From the NCBI GenBank assembly GCA_013041945.1, contig JABDRC010000361.1, positions 1 through 6,744 of the forward strand: a DNA stretch of 6,744 bases. The letters run 5' to 3'. Positions 5,842 through 6,744 of the stretch are shown one piece after another. Source of the DNA: Halobacteria archaeon. GTDB lineage: Bacteria > Pseudomonadota > Gammaproteobacteria > UBA9214. Positions within the stretch are counted from its first letter, which is position 1. Each line of letters opens with the position of its first letter. The notes under the pieces were generated by a model. The model had not been told where the DNA came from, did not search any database, and saw nothing but the letters and a program-made list of their open reading frames with translations. The translations under genes were made by a program, and so were the position numbers.

Positions 5842-5867
5842 AATCAATCGAGTCTGAGCCCATTGAA
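5842..5867. repeat. Further copy of the REP-like repeat arm
   Basis: AATCAATCGAGTCTGA (5842-5857) is identical to 3434-3449. The following bases (GCCCATTGAA) are close to those after the other copy (CCCTATTGAT). It is in the same orientation as the 3436-3457 arm, so related direct copies bracket the repeat-protein gene. It lies eight bases from the stop of the MacB-like gene. This copy has no inverted partner next to it. Confidence 0.7.
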
Positions 5868-5874
5868 ACACGTT

Positions 5875-6744
5875 CTATTCATAGCGCAATGCTTCGATCG
5901 GGCGCAGCTGCGATGCCTTGCGTGCCGGGTGCAGTCCAAAGAACACGCCGACCAGTCCCGCGAACAGGAAGGCGACGAGCACCGAGACGGGCGTTACGGT
6001 GACCGGCAGTGCGGAGAATCGCGCCACCGCCAGTGCGCCGCCCAGGCCGAGCAAGACGCCCAGCACACCGCCGGTGGTACTGAGTACCAGCGCCTCCAGC
6101 AGGAACTGCCACAGGATGTCGCGCTGGCGTGCGCCCAGCGCCATGCGGATGCCGATCTCGCGGGTGCGTTCGGTGACCGAGACCAGCATGATGTTCATGA
6201 TGCCGATGCCGCCCACCAGCAGCGACACGGACGCGATGCTGCCCAGCAGCCAGGTGAACACCCGTGCGCTTTCCTCCGATGTCTCGGCCAGTTCGGCGCG
6301 GTTGTACATGCGGAAATCGTCGGGCTGGCCCTCTTGCAGGCGGTGGCGCTGACGCAGCAGTTGTTTGATCTCCGTGTACAGTCGAAACGAGGCTGCGCGA
6401 TCGCTGGCGACCAGCTGGATGCGCTTGATGTGGGTGATGCCCTCGAGCTTGCGCTGCACGGTGGTGATGGGTGCGAAGACGACATCATCCTGGTCCGAGC
6501 CCCAGGCCGTGGCACCCTTTTCGGTGAGCACACCAATGACCTGGCAGGCCAGGCCCTTGATGAGGATGGACTCGTCCAGTGGACTGCGCAGCCCGAACAG
6601 TTCACGCGCCACCGTCTGCCCCAGCACGCACACGTGGCTGGCACCCAGTACGTGGCGCCGGCTGATGAACTCGCCCTCGGCCAGCGGCCAGCTGCGCACC
6701 GTGACATAGTCGGGGGTGACGCCCTCGATGGCGGTGCCCCAGTT
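5875..6744 (-). CDS. MacB-type ABC transporter permease, C-terminal part (partial at right edge)
   Basis: The reading frame is open from the right edge to TAG at 5877-5875, giving 289 residues; the GTG near 6699 is an internal codon, since NWGTAIEGVTPDYVTVRSWP reads through it as in MacB proteins. The first ~160 residues are the end of the MacB periplasmic core domain (VTPDYVTVRSWPLAEGEF, VCVLGQTVARELFG, VIGVL, DDVVFAPITT). The rest is the FtsX-type permease domain, with helices at about 164-188, 214-243 and 252-273, the conserved MLVSVTERTREIGIRMALGA segment after the first, and the usual ending ARKASQLRPIEALRYE. Such proteins work with an ABC ATPase, fused or separate, and often a membrane-fusion protein and TolC, to export peptides, macrolides, siderophores or lipoprotein-like substrates by mechanotransmission. 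Whether the ATPase is fused upstream (true MacB) or encoded separately cannot be seen. The substrate is unknown. It lies 223 bp upstream of the repeat-protein gene on the same strand; co-transcription is possible but not shown. Confidence 0.92.
   Translation of the reverse strand, partial: NWGTAIEGVTPDYVTVRSWPLAEGEFISRRHVLGASHVCVLGQTVARELFGLRSPLDESILIKGLACQVIGVLTEKGATAWGSDQDDVVFAPITTVQRKLEGITHIKRIQLVASDRAASFRLYTEIKQLLRQRHRLQEGQPDDFRMYNRAELAETSEESARVFTWLLGSIASVSLLVGGIGIMNIMLVSVTERTREIGIRMALGARQRDILWQFLLEALVLSTTGGVLGVLLGLGGALAVARFSALPVTVTPVSVLVAFLFAGLVGVFFGLHPARKASQLRPIEALRYE

Noticed and set aside
5796..6002. Short plus-strand frame across the REP copy into the MacB-like gene
   Set aside because: Mostly antisense to conserved FtsX-domain sequence, with no ribosome site or family resemblance.

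Overview
The window carries five protein-coding genes, two of them cut by its edges. The GC-rich, alpha/beta-independent gene set points to a proteobacterium, most likely a gammaproteobacterium with anaerobic or chemolithotrophic metabolism. The reasons are a molybdopterin/FeS/NrfD respiratory complex, an ACR3 arsenite exporter, a Cys-type C-terminal sorting signal of the JDVT-CTERM kind, and REP-like intergenic repeats. The taxonomic placement is inference; there is no marker gene.

Left part (1-1850, + strand): the last 25 codons of what is almost certainly the molybdopterin catalytic subunit, then a four-cluster ferredoxin subunit of ArrB/ArxB type, then an NrfD/PsrC-type ten-helix quinone-interacting anchor. 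The gaps are 15 and 12 bp, so this is a catalytic-FeS-anchor operon. It is closed by a hairpin/T-tract terminator at 1853-1898. The FeS subunit resembles ArrB of respiratory arsenate reductases and ArxB of anaerobic arsenite oxidases. An ACR3 arsenite efflux gene lies downstream on the same strand (2236-3348). Together these suggest an arsenic redox and efflux locus; the direction of the redox reaction (Arr or Arx) cannot be settled from what is visible.

Middle (1851-2235 and 3349-3458): both gaps are rich in structure. The first holds the terminator, a small potential three-way-junction sequence and a roughly 140-bp palindromic MITE-like element. The second, between convergent genes, is almost wholly made of two REP-like hairpins. 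A further copy of one repeat arm lies at 5842-5867, so the next gene is bracketed by related repeats.

Right part (- strand): a 730-residue secreted protein with a signal peptide, an N-terminal domain of a type seen in large surface proteins, seven repeats of about 66 residues (probably a seven-bladed beta-propeller) and a Gly8-Cys-hydrophobic-Arg tail that fits JDVT-CTERM. Upstream of it on the same strand is the C-terminal part of a MacB-type ABC transporter permease that runs off the right edge. No functional link between this half and the arsenic half can be read from the sequence. The most unusual content is the propeller/CTERM protein and the repeat architecture around it.
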